DNA of 64,000 nucleotides, taken from positions 1 to 64,000 of the forward strand of contig RDZR01000025.1 of the NCBI GenBank assembly GCA_004294095.1, in the 5' to 3' direction. The first letter of the stretch is position 1, and the number at the start of each line of letters is the position of its first letter. The notes beneath the pieces are model-generated. The model was not told the origin of the DNA, did not search any database, and saw only the letters and a program-made list of their open reading frames with translations. The position numbers were made by a program, and so were the translations under genes. Source of the DNA: Verrucomicrobiota bacterium. Its GTDB lineage: Bacteria; Verrucomicrobiota; Verrucomicrobiia; Verrucomicrobiales; Akkermansiaceae. Positions 53,109 to 62,344 of the stretch are shown here, one piece after another.

Positions 53109-54671
53109 ATGACAATGCATCTTGGAAAATCTGCTTTTCTCATCTCCATGCACCACTATATCTGCCTCCTTATCGTCTCGCTTCTTTTTCTTCCACTCAC
53201 CGCCGCTCCTGCTGAAGAACCAGCTCTTCGCGAGTTGCTGCGTGATGCACTCTATACCGAGGAGGTCGCTCGCGATTCCGAAGCTGCAGCGAAACAATAC
53301 GAACAAGTCCTCTCCCGCTATTCCGAGCAACGGGCCTTCGCTGCGTCCGCCCTTTTCCGCCTCGCCGAGGTCCGGCGGAAGCAGGACCGCAAGGACGATG
53401 CCATCCAGCTCTATCAACGCCTGCTCGCCGAGTTCCCGAATGCGGAAACCGAAACCAAGCTCGCCCGAGAGAATCTCGCCTCTCTCGGTGGCAAGCTACC
53501 TGAAACAAAAGCACAAGACCCCGATACCGAGTCGGTAGAACTCGCACGTCTCGAATCACTCACCGAGGCCGCTCCTGATATCATTCTTGATCCCGAAACA
53601 CTTGAGGAGGCCGCTGCACAAGGACATTCCAAGGTCGTTGCCTATTTGCTAGCTGCGGGTAGCAGGCCATTTGCAGGTGGTGCGCTCAGCATCGCGGTGG
53701 AGAAAGGTTATCTAGATATTGTTAGGCAGTTGACTTCGGGAGACGAGCCGGTTCCAACCGAGTTAGCCGCCGAAAGTATCGATACAGCCGTTAAATTCAA
53801 TCGCTACAACATCCTAGAGTCCCTTTTGCAGCAGGGGTTAAAACCCGGGCAAAATTCCGTCAATGAATCCAGCACACTCACTTCCGCCCTGCTATCAGGC
53901 TCGCAGCAGTCTGTGGAAATCCTTTTGAAACATGGCGCAGATCTAGATGCCATTGCGAGCGGGCCTGATGCATTTGAGGCTCAACCCAAGGGAACTGCCC
54001 TTCAATGGGTCATCGCAGAAGGGGAATTCGATGCTGCAAACTGGCTGTTGGATAAAGGTGCGAAACCTGACATCCCTAGCCGTGGCTTCGGTATCACACC
54101 TCTCCACGAGGCTGTTGTTAAATCATCTCAGGAATCGCTCACTCTCATGCAAAGACTGTTGGAAGCAGGTGCCGACCCCAATCGCCGCACAGCTGATGTC
54201 ATGGATACTAAGCGCGGGGCCTTGTTTCAGAATATTACTCCCCTGATGCTCGCCGTTCAGACAAAGGAATCGACTGAAAAAATGCGCTTATTGCTAAAGC
54301 ATGGCGCAGATGCCAAGTCGGAGCGGCAACTGATCCCCCTTTTTTTTAGTTCTAGCGATTGGGAAACAAAACTGGATTGCTTCCAGCTCTTGATTGATGC
54401 CGGAGCACGACCGGACGACGCATGGATGAGGGAACGAATAGCTGAAAACAGCGCCCCAGATTTTATTTATGAGAAATTAATAATCCCCGGATTCGCTAAC
54501 GACGCGGAAGTTCAATTGGTTATCAAAGATCCATTTGGAATCAGGCAGGCGAGAATCGCGGTGCGAACTGACGAAACAGCCCCACCCGACCTCAGAGCAT
54601 GGCTGCTTGCCAACCATCAAAATTCTCAATGGGCAGACGACGGTGGCGGTTCAATGAATTACCCGAAATAG
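53109..54671 (+). CDS. Secreted TPR plus ankyrin-repeat protein
   Basis: About 520 aa. A signal peptide (MHHYICLLIVSLLFLPLTAAPA) precedes a TPR-like pair (LYTEEVARDSEAAAKQYEQVLSRY; ALFRLAEVRRKQDRKDDAIQLYQRLLAEFP). Ankyrin repeats run from about residue 185 on: EEAAAQGHSKVVAYLLAAGS, SIAVEKGYLDIVRQLTSG, LLSGSQQSVEILLKHGADLDA, GITPLHEAV...LLEAGADPNRR, NITPLMLAVQTKESTEKMRLLLKHGADA and others. Several in-frame ATGs exist (53046, 53109, 53115, 53148); the signal peptide favours 53109 or 53148. Protein-binding role; partner unknown. Confidence 0.8.
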   Translation: MTMHLGKSAFLISMHHYICLLIVSLLFLPLTAAPAEEPALRELLRDALYTEEVARDSEAAAKQYEQVLSRYSEQRAFAASALFRLAEVRRKQDRKDDAIQLYQRLLAEFPNAETETKLARENLASLGGKLPETKAQDPDTESVELARLESLTEAAPDIILDPETLEEAAAQGHSKVVAYLLAAGSRPFAGGALSIAVEKGYLDIVRQLTSGDEPVPTELAAESIDTAVKFNRYNILESLLQQGLKPGQNSVNESSTLTSALLSGSQQSVEILLKHGADLDAIASGPDAFEAQPKGTALQWVIAEGEFDAANWLLDKGAKPDIPSRGFGITPLHEAVVKSSQESLTLMQRLLEAGADPNRRTADVMDTKRGALFQNITPLMLAVQTKESTEKMRLLLKHGADAKSERQLIPLFFSSSDWETKLDCFQLLIDAGARPDDAWMRERIAENSAPDFIYEKLIIPGFANDAEVQLVIKDPFGIRQARIAVRTDETAPPDLRAWLLANHQNSQWADDGGGSMNYPK

Positions 54672-54915
54672 GCAAATGGGAAAAGGCTCGCCATCCTAGC
54701 TGAGGTGGAAGCGGATCAAGGACGTAATCTCTTCACCTTTGGCCCTTGATTGTCTTTGATGATAGAATGACGGAAAATTTTCCCCCTCACTCTGCGAGGT
54801 GCTGCGCGAATTTTTGGCTATTTTTCATCTCAATAGGCATCACGGCATTGTCACTGCTTATGACTTGCTATTGGGCTGTATTTAAGAAGCATCGCATCAC
54901 GGATTATTGATCATT

Positions 54916-55983
54916 ATGGAAGCCATTATCGCAGAGCACATCGTCAAATCCTTCGGTTCGGTGCAAGCTCTAGCAGACATCAGTCTGAAAGTTGAATCCG
55001 GGGAAATGTTTTTTTTGTTAGGTGCATCGGGATGTGGGAAAACGACCTTGCTGCGCTGCATCGCTGGGCTGGAAATTCCTAGCAGCGGGAAAATTCTATT
55101 CGGCAATCAAGAGGTCACTCAGATGCCGCCGCATAAGCGAGAGGCGGCGATGGTTTTCCAAAGCTACGCACTCTGGCCGCATCTCACGGTGGGGCAGAAC
55201 ATCGCCTTCGGGCTTGAGGAGCGCAAAGTGCCGAAACCCGAAATCAAGCGCCGCGTGGATGAGGCACTCGAAATGGTCAAGCTGCCGGGATTTGGCGAGC
55301 GTTCGATCGATCAAATGTCCGGCGGCCAACAGCAACGCGTCTCACTCGCGCGGGCTTTGGTGGTGAAACCGAAATGCCTTCTGTTAGATGAGCCGCTGTC
55401 GAATTTAGATGCACAATTACGCGTGGAAATGCGGAGGGAAATCCGGCGCATCGTGAAAGAGAATGGTCTCACTGGCATTTACGTCACGCATGACCAGGAA
55501 GAAGCGCTGGCGATGGCCGATCGCATGGCCGTGCTGCACGCGGGAACGATTAGCCAAGTGGGCGCTCCGGAAACCATTTATCGCAGCCCTCGAAGTGCCT
55601 ATGTGGCAAATTTTATCGGAGAGACGAATTTAATTTCCGGAAATGTGTTAGATGTGAAGGAGCGATTTGTGTTAGCACAAACTGCGCTCGGGCCGCTGGT
55701 GGCTCGCATCACGGATCCAGATTGGCTGCCGCAATCGGGTGAATCGATACAACTCTCGATCCGCCCCGAAGCGTGGCGCTTGCACCAGCCAAGCGGCGAT
55801 AATGCCGTGCAGGGAAAAATTGTGGAACGTTCGTATCTCGGGCAACGCATCCAGTATTGGATCGAAACGGCAGGTGGCCGCCAGCAAGTCGTGGAAATGA
55901 ATCCGCACATCATTCACGAGCCCGGCGAGGCGACTATCATGCTTCACGCACGCCATGACGATGCGATCGCGCTCAAATCATAA
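54916..55983 (+). CDS. ABC transporter ATPase, Fe(III)/polyamine type
   Basis: 355-aa FbpC/PotA-like ATPase. Walker A GASGCGKTT (about 37), Q-loop VFQSYALWPHLTV, signature MSGGQQQR (about 134), Walker B LLLDEPLSNLD (about 155), H-loop YVTHDQEEAL, and a C-terminal TOBE domain. The track start at 54907 is TTG; ATG 54916 fits better. First gene of a three-gene importer with the binding protein and permease. Confidence 0.93.
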   Translation: MEAIIAEHIVKSFGSVQALADISLKVESGEMFFLLGASGCGKTTLLRCIAGLEIPSSGKILFGNQEVTQMPPHKREAAMVFQSYALWPHLTVGQNIAFGLEERKVPKPEIKRRVDEALEMVKLPGFGERSIDQMSGGQQQRVSLARALVVKPKCLLLDEPLSNLDAQLRVEMRREIRRIVKENGLTGIYVTHDQEEALAMADRMAVLHAGTISQVGAPETIYRSPRSAYVANFIGETNLISGNVLDVKERFVLAQTALGPLVARITDPDWLPQSGESIQLSIRPEAWRLHQPSGDNAVQGKIVERSYLGQRIQYWIETAGGRQQVVEMNPHIIHEPGEATIMLHARHDDAIALKS

Positions 55984-56004
55984 ACGACTCGCCCTTAAAA
56001 ATTT

Positions 56005-57486
56005 TTGAAATCGCGCATTTGGATCATCATTGGAATTCTAGCAGCCATCGTTGCGCTGCCGCTTGCGCTGCGGCGTGAATCGGCGACGACGAGTGCACGC
56101 ACGGCGCAGGATCATCTGATTATTTTAACTCCGCACAATGAATCGATCCGCAAGGAATTTGGCGAAGCGTTTGCGAAATATTGGCAGCGCACGAAAGGCC
56201 GCACAATTCATTTGGATTGGCGCACGCCGGGCGGCACATCAGAAATTCGCATGGTGTTAGATGCGGCGTATAAAGCGGCGGCGGATCTAAATCGCGAAAC
56301 GTGTGGGATGGACATTTTCTTTGGAGGAGGGGAGCCGGACTTTTCTAGCCAAGCGAAAAAAGGCCGCTTGTTGCCGCTGAAAGTTTTCTCCGAGCATCCG
56401 GAATGGTTTGGGGAAGACGGCCCAATCTATCAGAAATTCCGTGGGGAAACTTATTTTCCTGAAGAGCGAACATGGGTTGGCACGTGCATGTCACAGTTTG
56501 GAATTTGTTATAATCCAGATGTGTTAGAGCGTTTAAAAATATCGCCACCCACGCGTTGGCAAGATTTGGGCGATCCTAGATACCGAGGCACTTTGGCACT
56601 TGCGGATCCGACCAAGAGCGGATCGGTCGCCCGGATTTTTGAATTGATTGTGCAGGCGGAAATTCAAGCGCGCATTCAGCAGCCAGAAGCGAATCGCGAA
56701 GCGGCCATCCGTGATGGTTGGGATGATGGACTGCGCTTGATTCAAAGGATGGCGGCCAATGCACGATATTTTACCGACAGTGCTTCTAAAATTCCGTTAG
56801 ACGTTGGCCAAGGCAACGCGGCGGCTGGCATGTGCATTGATTTTTATGGCCGCTCATTTTCTGAAGAACTCACCACGCGCAGCGGCAGGCCACGGCTGCT
56901 GTGGATGGCGCCGACTGGTGGCACGACGTTGAGCGCGGATCCCATCGCCATTTTGAAAGGTGCTCCGAATGAGGAGGTGGCTCAGGCATTTGTCACTTTT
57001 TGTCTCACGCCCGAAGCACAGCGGCTGTGGTTTACTCGCGCCGGAAAAGAAATGGGGCCGAAGCATAAAGCGCTGCATCGCACGCCGATCCGCAAGGATA
57101 TCTATCAGCCAGAAATTTTAGCCAACAGCACGATGCCCAATGCCATGCCGTATCAAGATCCTGGCAACATGACTTATCAAGCGGACCTCACTGGGAAATC
57201 ATTCAGCACCCTGCGACAGTTGGTGAAAATCATGTGCATCGATTCGCACCACGAGATGAAGCAAGCGTGGAAGGCGATTTGCGAAGCGGGCATGCCTGCC
57301 GACGCTCTTGCAGTTTTCCATGATGTCTCCGTGATGCCATACGAAATCGGTGGCAAGGGAGATCCGATCCTCACCGGCCCGGATGCCCTCAAAGCCGCCG
57401 AAAGGGCCACTGAAATCGGTGAAAAATTCCGCTCCAATTATCGGAAGGCCCAAGCTCTGGCCCAAGCGCACTCTCCAATCCCATGA
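56005..57486 (+). CDS. ABC transporter substrate-binding protein
   Basis: 493-aa periplasmic protein with an N-terminal anchor or signal (IWIIIGILAAIVALPLAL) and a type II binding fold as in iron(III)/aminoethylphosphonate-type proteins: LIILTPHNESIRKEFGEAF, FGGGEPDFSSQAKKGRLLPL, WVGTCMSQFGICYNPDVLERL and GMCIDFYGRSFSEEL. It is longer than classic FbpA because of a C-terminal extension of about 120 residues. The start is TTG 56005; no ATG is near. Its stop overlaps the permease start (ATGA). The ligand is not certain. Confidence 0.88.
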   Translation: MKSRIWIIIGILAAIVALPLALRRESATTSARTAQDHLIILTPHNESIRKEFGEAFAKYWQRTKGRTIHLDWRTPGGTSEIRMVLDAAYKAAADLNRETCGMDIFFGGGEPDFSSQAKKGRLLPLKVFSEHPEWFGEDGPIYQKFRGETYFPEERTWVGTCMSQFGICYNPDVLERLKISPPTRWQDLGDPRYRGTLALADPTKSGSVARIFELIVQAEIQARIQQPEANREAAIRDGWDDGLRLIQRMAANARYFTDSASKIPLDVGQGNAAAGMCIDFYGRSFSEELTTRSGRPRLLWMAPTGGTTLSADPIAILKGAPNEEVAQAFVTFCLTPEAQRLWFTRAGKEMGPKHKALHRTPIRKDIYQPEILANSTMPNAMPYQDPGNMTYQADLTGKSFSTLRQLVKIMCIDSHHEMKQAWKAICEAGMPADALAVFHDVSVMPYEIGGKGDPILTGPDALKAAERATEIGEKFRSNYRKAQALAQAHSPIP

Positions 57487-59189
57487 AACGCGGCCCTGCT
57501 CTCATCATCGCCAGCACGATCATCTTGCTGTTTCTCGTTTTCTTTTTTTATCCGGCAGGGATGGTCGTCAAACAAGCCTTCCAAGGCACCGCGGCAGATG
57601 GCTCGACGATTTGGACATTGGCGTTTTTTAACTCCGTTTTCTCAAACCCGATATACCGAGAAGGATTATGGAATGCCTTCGCACTTGGTATCGTCAGCAC
57701 CGCGGCGACTTTGGCGATCTCTCTGCCGTTGGCGCTGATCGGGCATCGCTACGATTTTTTTGGCAAGCCGGTGCTCGGGGTGCTGGTGCTGGCTCCGCTG
57801 ATTTTGCCGCCATTTGTCGGAGCGGTGGGCGTGAAGCAAATGCTGGGTGTGCACGGCGCGCTGAATGCGGGATTGATCGACCTTGGCTGGATGAATGCAC
57901 AAGCTCCTATCGATTGGCTGGCGAATGGACGCTTTCTCGGCATCGTGCTGATGAACGCGCTGCATCTCTATCCGATTCTTTACATGAACATCGCCGCCGC
58001 CTTGGCGAATCTGGATCCGGCGATGGAACAAGCTGCGGAAAATCTTGGCTGCCCGCCGTGGAAACGGTTTTTACGCATCACCATGCCACTGGCCATGCCC
58101 GGGATTTTTGCGGGTTCCTCATTGGTTTTTATTTGGTCGTTTACCGAACTTGGTGTGCCGCTGGTCTTCGATTATGCACGCGTTGCTCCGGTGCAAATTT
58201 TTGATGGGTTAAAAAGTTTGGATAAAAATCCGATTCCCTACGCTCTAACAGCTATTTTGTTGATCGTCGCCACAGTGGTTTTTGCGCTGGCAAAATGCGT
58301 GATGGGGCGCTCGCCACTTGGCACGGCACCGCGCCCGCCGGCTCGTGCGAATACGCATCGCTTGCGTGGCTGGAAATCCTTTCTTTGCAGCGGATTTTTC
58401 ATAGGGGTGTTTTTGATTGCGAGTATTCCACACATAGGCGTGGTGCTGCTTTCGCTTGCGAATCGTTGGTATGGCACGTTGATTCCTGATTCTCTGACGC
58501 TTCGCCATTACATCGAGGCTTTGGGCAACGGACTGGTCGTGCCGTCCATTCAAAATAGCCTGATGTATGCCGGCTGCGCGACGTTGATTGCGCTGTTCAT
58601 CGGGCTTGGCGTCGCATGGGTCGTCGTCCGCTCGAATCTGAAATTTCGCAACGCGCTGGATGCGATGGTCATGCTGCCGCTCGCCGTGCCTGGCTTGGTG
58701 ATGGCGTTTGGTTACCTCGCACTTTCGCAAGAAGGCAAAGCATTTCACTTTTTGTTAGGAGCGGATGGAAATCCATTTTTTCTCATCGTCATTGCTTATG
58801 CGGTGCGGCGCTTGCCCTACGTCGTGCGAGCGGCGGTGGCTGGTTTGCAGCAAAGCAATCCGATGCTGGAAGAGGCCGCGCGATCACTCGGGGCGAGCCA
58901 ATTCCGCATGATGCGGCGTGTGGCCATTCCGCTGATTGGCGCAAATCTAGCAGCTGGCTCGATTCTGTCCTTTGCCTTCGCGATGCTGGAGGTGAGCGAT
59001 AGTTTGATTCTCGCTCAACAAGCGGAGCATTACCCGATTACCAAAGCGATTTACACCTTGCTCAGCACGCTCGGCAACGGCACGGAATTGGCCGCGGCTC
59101 TCGGCGTGTGGGCGATGGTTTTCCTATCCGCTGCGATCATGGGCGCCGCCGTGCTGGGTGGCAAGCGCGGCGGGCTTTTTAAAGTCTGA
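57483..59189 (+). CDS. ABC transporter permease, FbpB-like double domain
   Basis: 568-aa inner membrane permease with about 12 spans and two copies of the permease fold. The EAA loops are AAENLGCPPWKRFLRITMPLAMPGI (about 180) and EAARSLGASQFRMMRRVAIPLIGANL (about 460). Such fused permeases serve iron(III) and similar importers (FbpB/SfuB type). Coupled to the binding protein by a 4-nt overlap and convergent with ilvD. Confidence 0.92.
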   Translation: MKRGPALIIASTIILLFLVFFFYPAGMVVKQAFQGTAADGSTIWTLAFFNSVFSNPIYREGLWNAFALGIVSTAATLAISLPLALIGHRYDFFGKPVLGVLVLAPLILPPFVGAVGVKQMLGVHGALNAGLIDLGWMNAQAPIDWLANGRFLGIVLMNALHLYPILYMNIAAALANLDPAMEQAAENLGCPPWKRFLRITMPLAMPGIFAGSSLVFIWSFTELGVPLVFDYARVAPVQIFDGLKSLDKNPIPYALTAILLIVATVVFALAKCVMGRSPLGTAPRPPARANTHRLRGWKSFLCSGFFIGVFLIASIPHIGVVLLSLANRWYGTLIPDSLTLRHYIEALGNGLVVPSIQNSLMYAGCATLIALFIGLGVAWVVVRSNLKFRNALDAMVMLPLAVPGLVMAFGYLALSQEGKAFHFLLGADGNPFFLIVIAYAVRRLPYVVRAAVAGLQQSNPMLEEAARSLGASQFRMMRRVAIPLIGANLAAGSILSFAFAMLEVSDSLILAQQAEHYPITKAIYTLLSTLGNGTELAAALGVWAMVFLSAAIMGAAVLGGKRGGLFKV

Positions 59190-59233
59190 TAGATCCGTAA
59201 CTTTCTCAGAAAAATCGGGAAAATCTTTGCCTG

Positions 59234-60934
59234 TCACAAATCCAGATCGGTCACCGCGCCTTGGCTGGCCGTCGCGCAGAGTTTGGCGAATTTCGCCAGA
59301 ACACCGTGGGTGTAGCGCGGCGCTGGTTGCACCCATTTTGCTTTGCGCTCGGCAATTTCACTATCTGTTAGATCGACATCGATGCGATTGTTCACCGCAT
59401 CGATGATGATGCGATCGCCCTCTTGAAGAATGGCAATGGTGCCTCCACAAAATGCTTCGGGCGTGATATGGCCGACGACGAATCCGTGGCTCCCGCCTGA
59501 GAAGCGTCCATCGGTAATGAGGGCCACGTCCTTGCCGAGGCCCATGCCCATGACGGCGCTGGTGGGGCCTAACATTTCTCGCATGCCCGGGCCGCCTTTT
59601 GGCCCTTCCATGCGGATGACGATGACATCGCCTGATTGAATTTGGCGTTTGAGGATCGCTTGCATCGCATCACCTTCGGAATCAAACACACGAGCGGTGC
59701 CAACAAATTTTTCGCCTTCTTTGCCAGAAATTTTAGCGACCGCGCCGCCTTTGGCCAAATTGCCGTAGAGGATGCGCAAGTGGCTGTCTTTTTTGATCGG
59801 TTGATCGATCGGGCGGATGATTTCCTGGCCATCTGGATAGGGAGTGGCAAATTTTTCGATGTTTTCGCGCATCGTGCGGCCGGTCACGGTCATGCAATCG
59901 CCATGCAGCAAGCCCGCGTCTAACAGAATTTTAAGCAACGGCAAAGTGCCACCAATTTTCACTAGATCCGACATGAGAAATCTGCCGGACGGCTTGAGGT
60001 CCGCAAGCACGGGCACGCGTTTGCCGATGCGCTCGAAGTCATCAATCGAGAGAGCGATGCCGGCGGAATGGGCGATGGCTGGTAAGTGCAGCACCGCATT
60101 GGTCGAGCCGCCGAGGGCGATGAGCACCGTGATCGCATTTTCAAAAGCCTCTTTGGTTAGAATATCGCGAGGCCGAATGCCGAGGTTTATCATGTTCATG
60201 ACCGCGGCTCCTGCATCAAAACAATCGCGCATTTTATCATCGGAAATCGCATTTTGCGAAGAGCTGTTAGGGAGTGACATGCCGAGAGCTTCGATCGCGC
60301 TCGCCATCGTGTTCGCCGTATACATGCCGCCGCAGGATCCGGCGCCTGGGATGGCTTTGGATTCCACGAGTTCAAGTTCTTCGTCACTAAATTCGCCGTT
60401 GGCGTGTTTGCCCACTGCCTCGAAAACGGAGACAATATCGAGGTCTTTTTGCTCGCCTTTCACGATGGCGCAGCCGGGAAGAATCGTGCCGCCATAGACG
60501 AAAACCGAGGGGCGATTCATGCGCGCCATGGCCATCAAACAGCCCGGCATATTTTTATCGCAGCCACCAATTGCAACGAAGCCATCCATGCCCTCGCAGC
60601 CGACGACTGTCTCGATGGAATCCGCAATCACCTCGCGGGAAACGAGCGAGTATTTCATGCCCTCGGTGCCCATGGAAATCCCATCCGAAATGGTGATGGT
60701 ATTAAAAATGATGGACTTGCCACCCGCCGCATCAGCACCTTTCGCGGACTCGATGGCGAGCTTATCGATGTGCATGTTGCATGGCGTCACTTGGCTCCAT
60801 GTGGAGGCGATTCCAATCTGCGGTTTGGAAAAATCTTCTTTTTTAAAGCCAACGGCATACAGCATCGCACGGCTCGGCGCGCGGTCTGGACCATCAAGCA
60901 TTGGGCTGGAAAATGGGCGTTTTGAATCTTGCAT
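59234..60934 (-). CDS. ilvD: Dihydroxy-acid dehydratase
   Basis: 566-aa Fe-S enzyme for valine, leucine and isoleucine synthesis. Cluster cysteines are in GCDKNMPGCLMAMAR and GAGSCGGMYTANTMASAIEALGM, with the third early in STWSQVTPCNMHID. The C-terminal domain has GPKGGPGMREMLGPTSAVMGMGLGKDVALITDGRFSGG. The track start is a GTG at 60958; ATG 60934 (MQDSKRPFSSPMLDG) is preferred. Other ilv genes are not in the window. Confidence 0.96.
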   Translation of the reverse strand: MQDSKRPFSSPMLDGPDRAPSRAMLYAVGFKKEDFSKPQIGIASTWSQVTPCNMHIDKLAIESAKGADAAGGKSIIFNTITISDGISMGTEGMKYSLVSREVIADSIETVVGCEGMDGFVAIGGCDKNMPGCLMAMARMNRPSVFVYGGTILPGCAIVKGEQKDLDIVSVFEAVGKHANGEFSDEELELVESKAIPGAGSCGGMYTANTMASAIEALGMSLPNSSSQNAISDDKMRDCFDAGAAVMNMINLGIRPRDILTKEAFENAITVLIALGGSTNAVLHLPAIAHSAGIALSIDDFERIGKRVPVLADLKPSGRFLMSDLVKIGGTLPLLKILLDAGLLHGDCMTVTGRTMRENIEKFATPYPDGQEIIRPIDQPIKKDSHLRILYGNLAKGGAVAKISGKEGEKFVGTARVFDSEGDAMQAILKRQIQSGDVIVIRMEGPKGGPGMREMLGPTSAVMGMGLGKDVALITDGRFSGGSHGFVVGHITPEAFCGGTIAILQEGDRIIIDAVNNRIDVDLTDSEIAERKAKWVQPAPRYTHGVLAKFAKLCATASQGAVTDLDL

Positions 60935-61144
60935 TGCGGAGTGATCTTCTCCCGCCACCGCATGCTAGGTCAAGCGCACTCAATCATCCTGCTTGCAAAA
61001 TTGGATGAAGTTTCGAGGTGTGAATCTCTAACAATTTTCTGCTGCGGCAAGCACTGGTAAGAAGTTCATTGCTCTTGTCTTGACTGCAACGCCAGCGATA
61101 TAAATTTATCCAATCGCGTCGTATGAGACTTTAGAAAATTGCAA

Positions 61145-62344
61145 TCAAGTTACCAAGGTATAGTGTCTGGGTTCGCCTAGGAAAAGTTCAGGTAAACGCT
61201 GGCGCTCGACCTTAAATAGTGGCCCACGCTCGTGCGCGCCACCACTCGGCGTTCGCTTAATCAGGTGGTCAAGAGTCACTGTGCCATCCAAGAGTAAACG
61301 ATCGAACTGCTCCATGCTGGGCCGTGATGTGTGTGTGACTGATTGCAGTTCAAACCATTCGCTACCGCTTCTTTGAATCGATTTGGCCTTTACCCAAAAC
61401 GTCTCGCGGTGTTTTTCCGTAAGCCGAGAATGTAAATTATCCATATTCCAGATGCATACATCCTCCTCCGGCTCGTGGGCATAATATTCATGCAAGCGGG
61501 CAAATGCATCTTCGAGTCGTAAACGAAGTCCCTGTGAATTGGCTCGGCGCGTGGTGACGCTGCAGTAAAGCTTGAAGTTACCTTCGCGTTCGTAGCCAAA
61601 CCGTTCTAGAAGCGCGCGGCTGCTCTTGAGTGCACTAAGGCTCCAATCAGGCACACAGGCAAATAATGTAGCGCGGGTTTCCTTACTCAAGATGGTGCTG
61701 CGGCCACTTTTCAACTCGATACCTTTAAAATCTGGATTGCGACTTGAGTTGATTTGAATTCCAAGGGCCGTCTCAATGCTCCTGCCAATAGCCGTATCTC
61801 CCATGCAAACCGCTTTCAGCGGACCCGCAGCGGCAATTTCGGTGAGCAATAGTAGCAACTCCGTGGCATTTGCATTTGCCGCGGTTCCTGCATCGAGAAG
61901 AAAACGGCTGACAGGTGTCTCGGTCCCGCTGGCAACTGCTTGTGCCGCCTTACTTCGAGATAAGTTCAAGACGTATATGATACCGCTTTGGACAAAAACA
62001 GCGCAGACCTCACCGGCAGACACGAATTTCTTGAAATCATAAAACCAAAACCTTGGATCCCCATTTTTTGTGCTTGGTCGATAGAGCGACACTTTAGCTG
62101 GGCTGTTCAATAAATCGCCCAAGATAACAGACTGCTTGAAGACTTTATTGCCTACGCCTTTACCCTGTGCTTGGTAATCGTGAATCCCTGCGATTTTCAA
62201 GAGATTCCGCATTGGTTCCGTCGCATCCAGAATTGATTTATCGAGCGCCGTTGCGGTAACAAACAGTAAGACACTGTTGAATCCACTCGTGTTAAGTGCA
62301 GCAAGATTTTTTGCTTCGCAATCTAGCAAAGGCCTCGTGTTCAT
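61145..62344 (-). CDS. Type II restriction endonuclease, MvaI/BcnI family
   Basis: About 400 aa. The PD-(D/E)XK site of MvaI/BcnI enzymes is visible as NPDFKGIELKSGR, which has the Asp-x4-Glu-x-Lys spacing, near residue 205. Before it is the family block GDTAIGRSIETALGIQINSS, and after it are the DNA-binding parts (FWVKAKSIQRSGSEWFELQ). MvaI/BcnI cut CCWGG/CCSGG as monomers. At 400 aa this is longer than MvaI (about 250), with an added N-terminal domain of about 150 residues. Start ATG 62344 overlaps the methyltransferase stop (ATGA); the track start is a TTG. Confidence 0.85.
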   Translation of the reverse strand: MNTRPLLDCEAKNLAALNTSGFNSVLLFVTATALDKSILDATEPMRNLLKIAGIHDYQAQGKGVGNKVFKQSVILGDLLNSPAKVSLYRPSTKNGDPRFWFYDFKKFVSAGEVCAVFVQSGIIYVLNLSRSKAAQAVASGTETPVSRFLLDAGTAANANATELLLLLTEIAAAGPLKAVCMGDTAIGRSIETALGIQINSSRNPDFKGIELKSGRSTILSKETRATLFACVPDWSLSALKSSRALLERFGYEREGNFKLYCSVTTRRANSQGLRLRLEDAFARLHEYYAHEPEEDVCIWNMDNLHSRLTEKHRETFWVKAKSIQRSGSEWFELQSVTHTSRPSMEQFDRLLLDGTVTLDHLIKRTPSGGAHERGPLFKVERQRLPELFLGEPRHYTLVT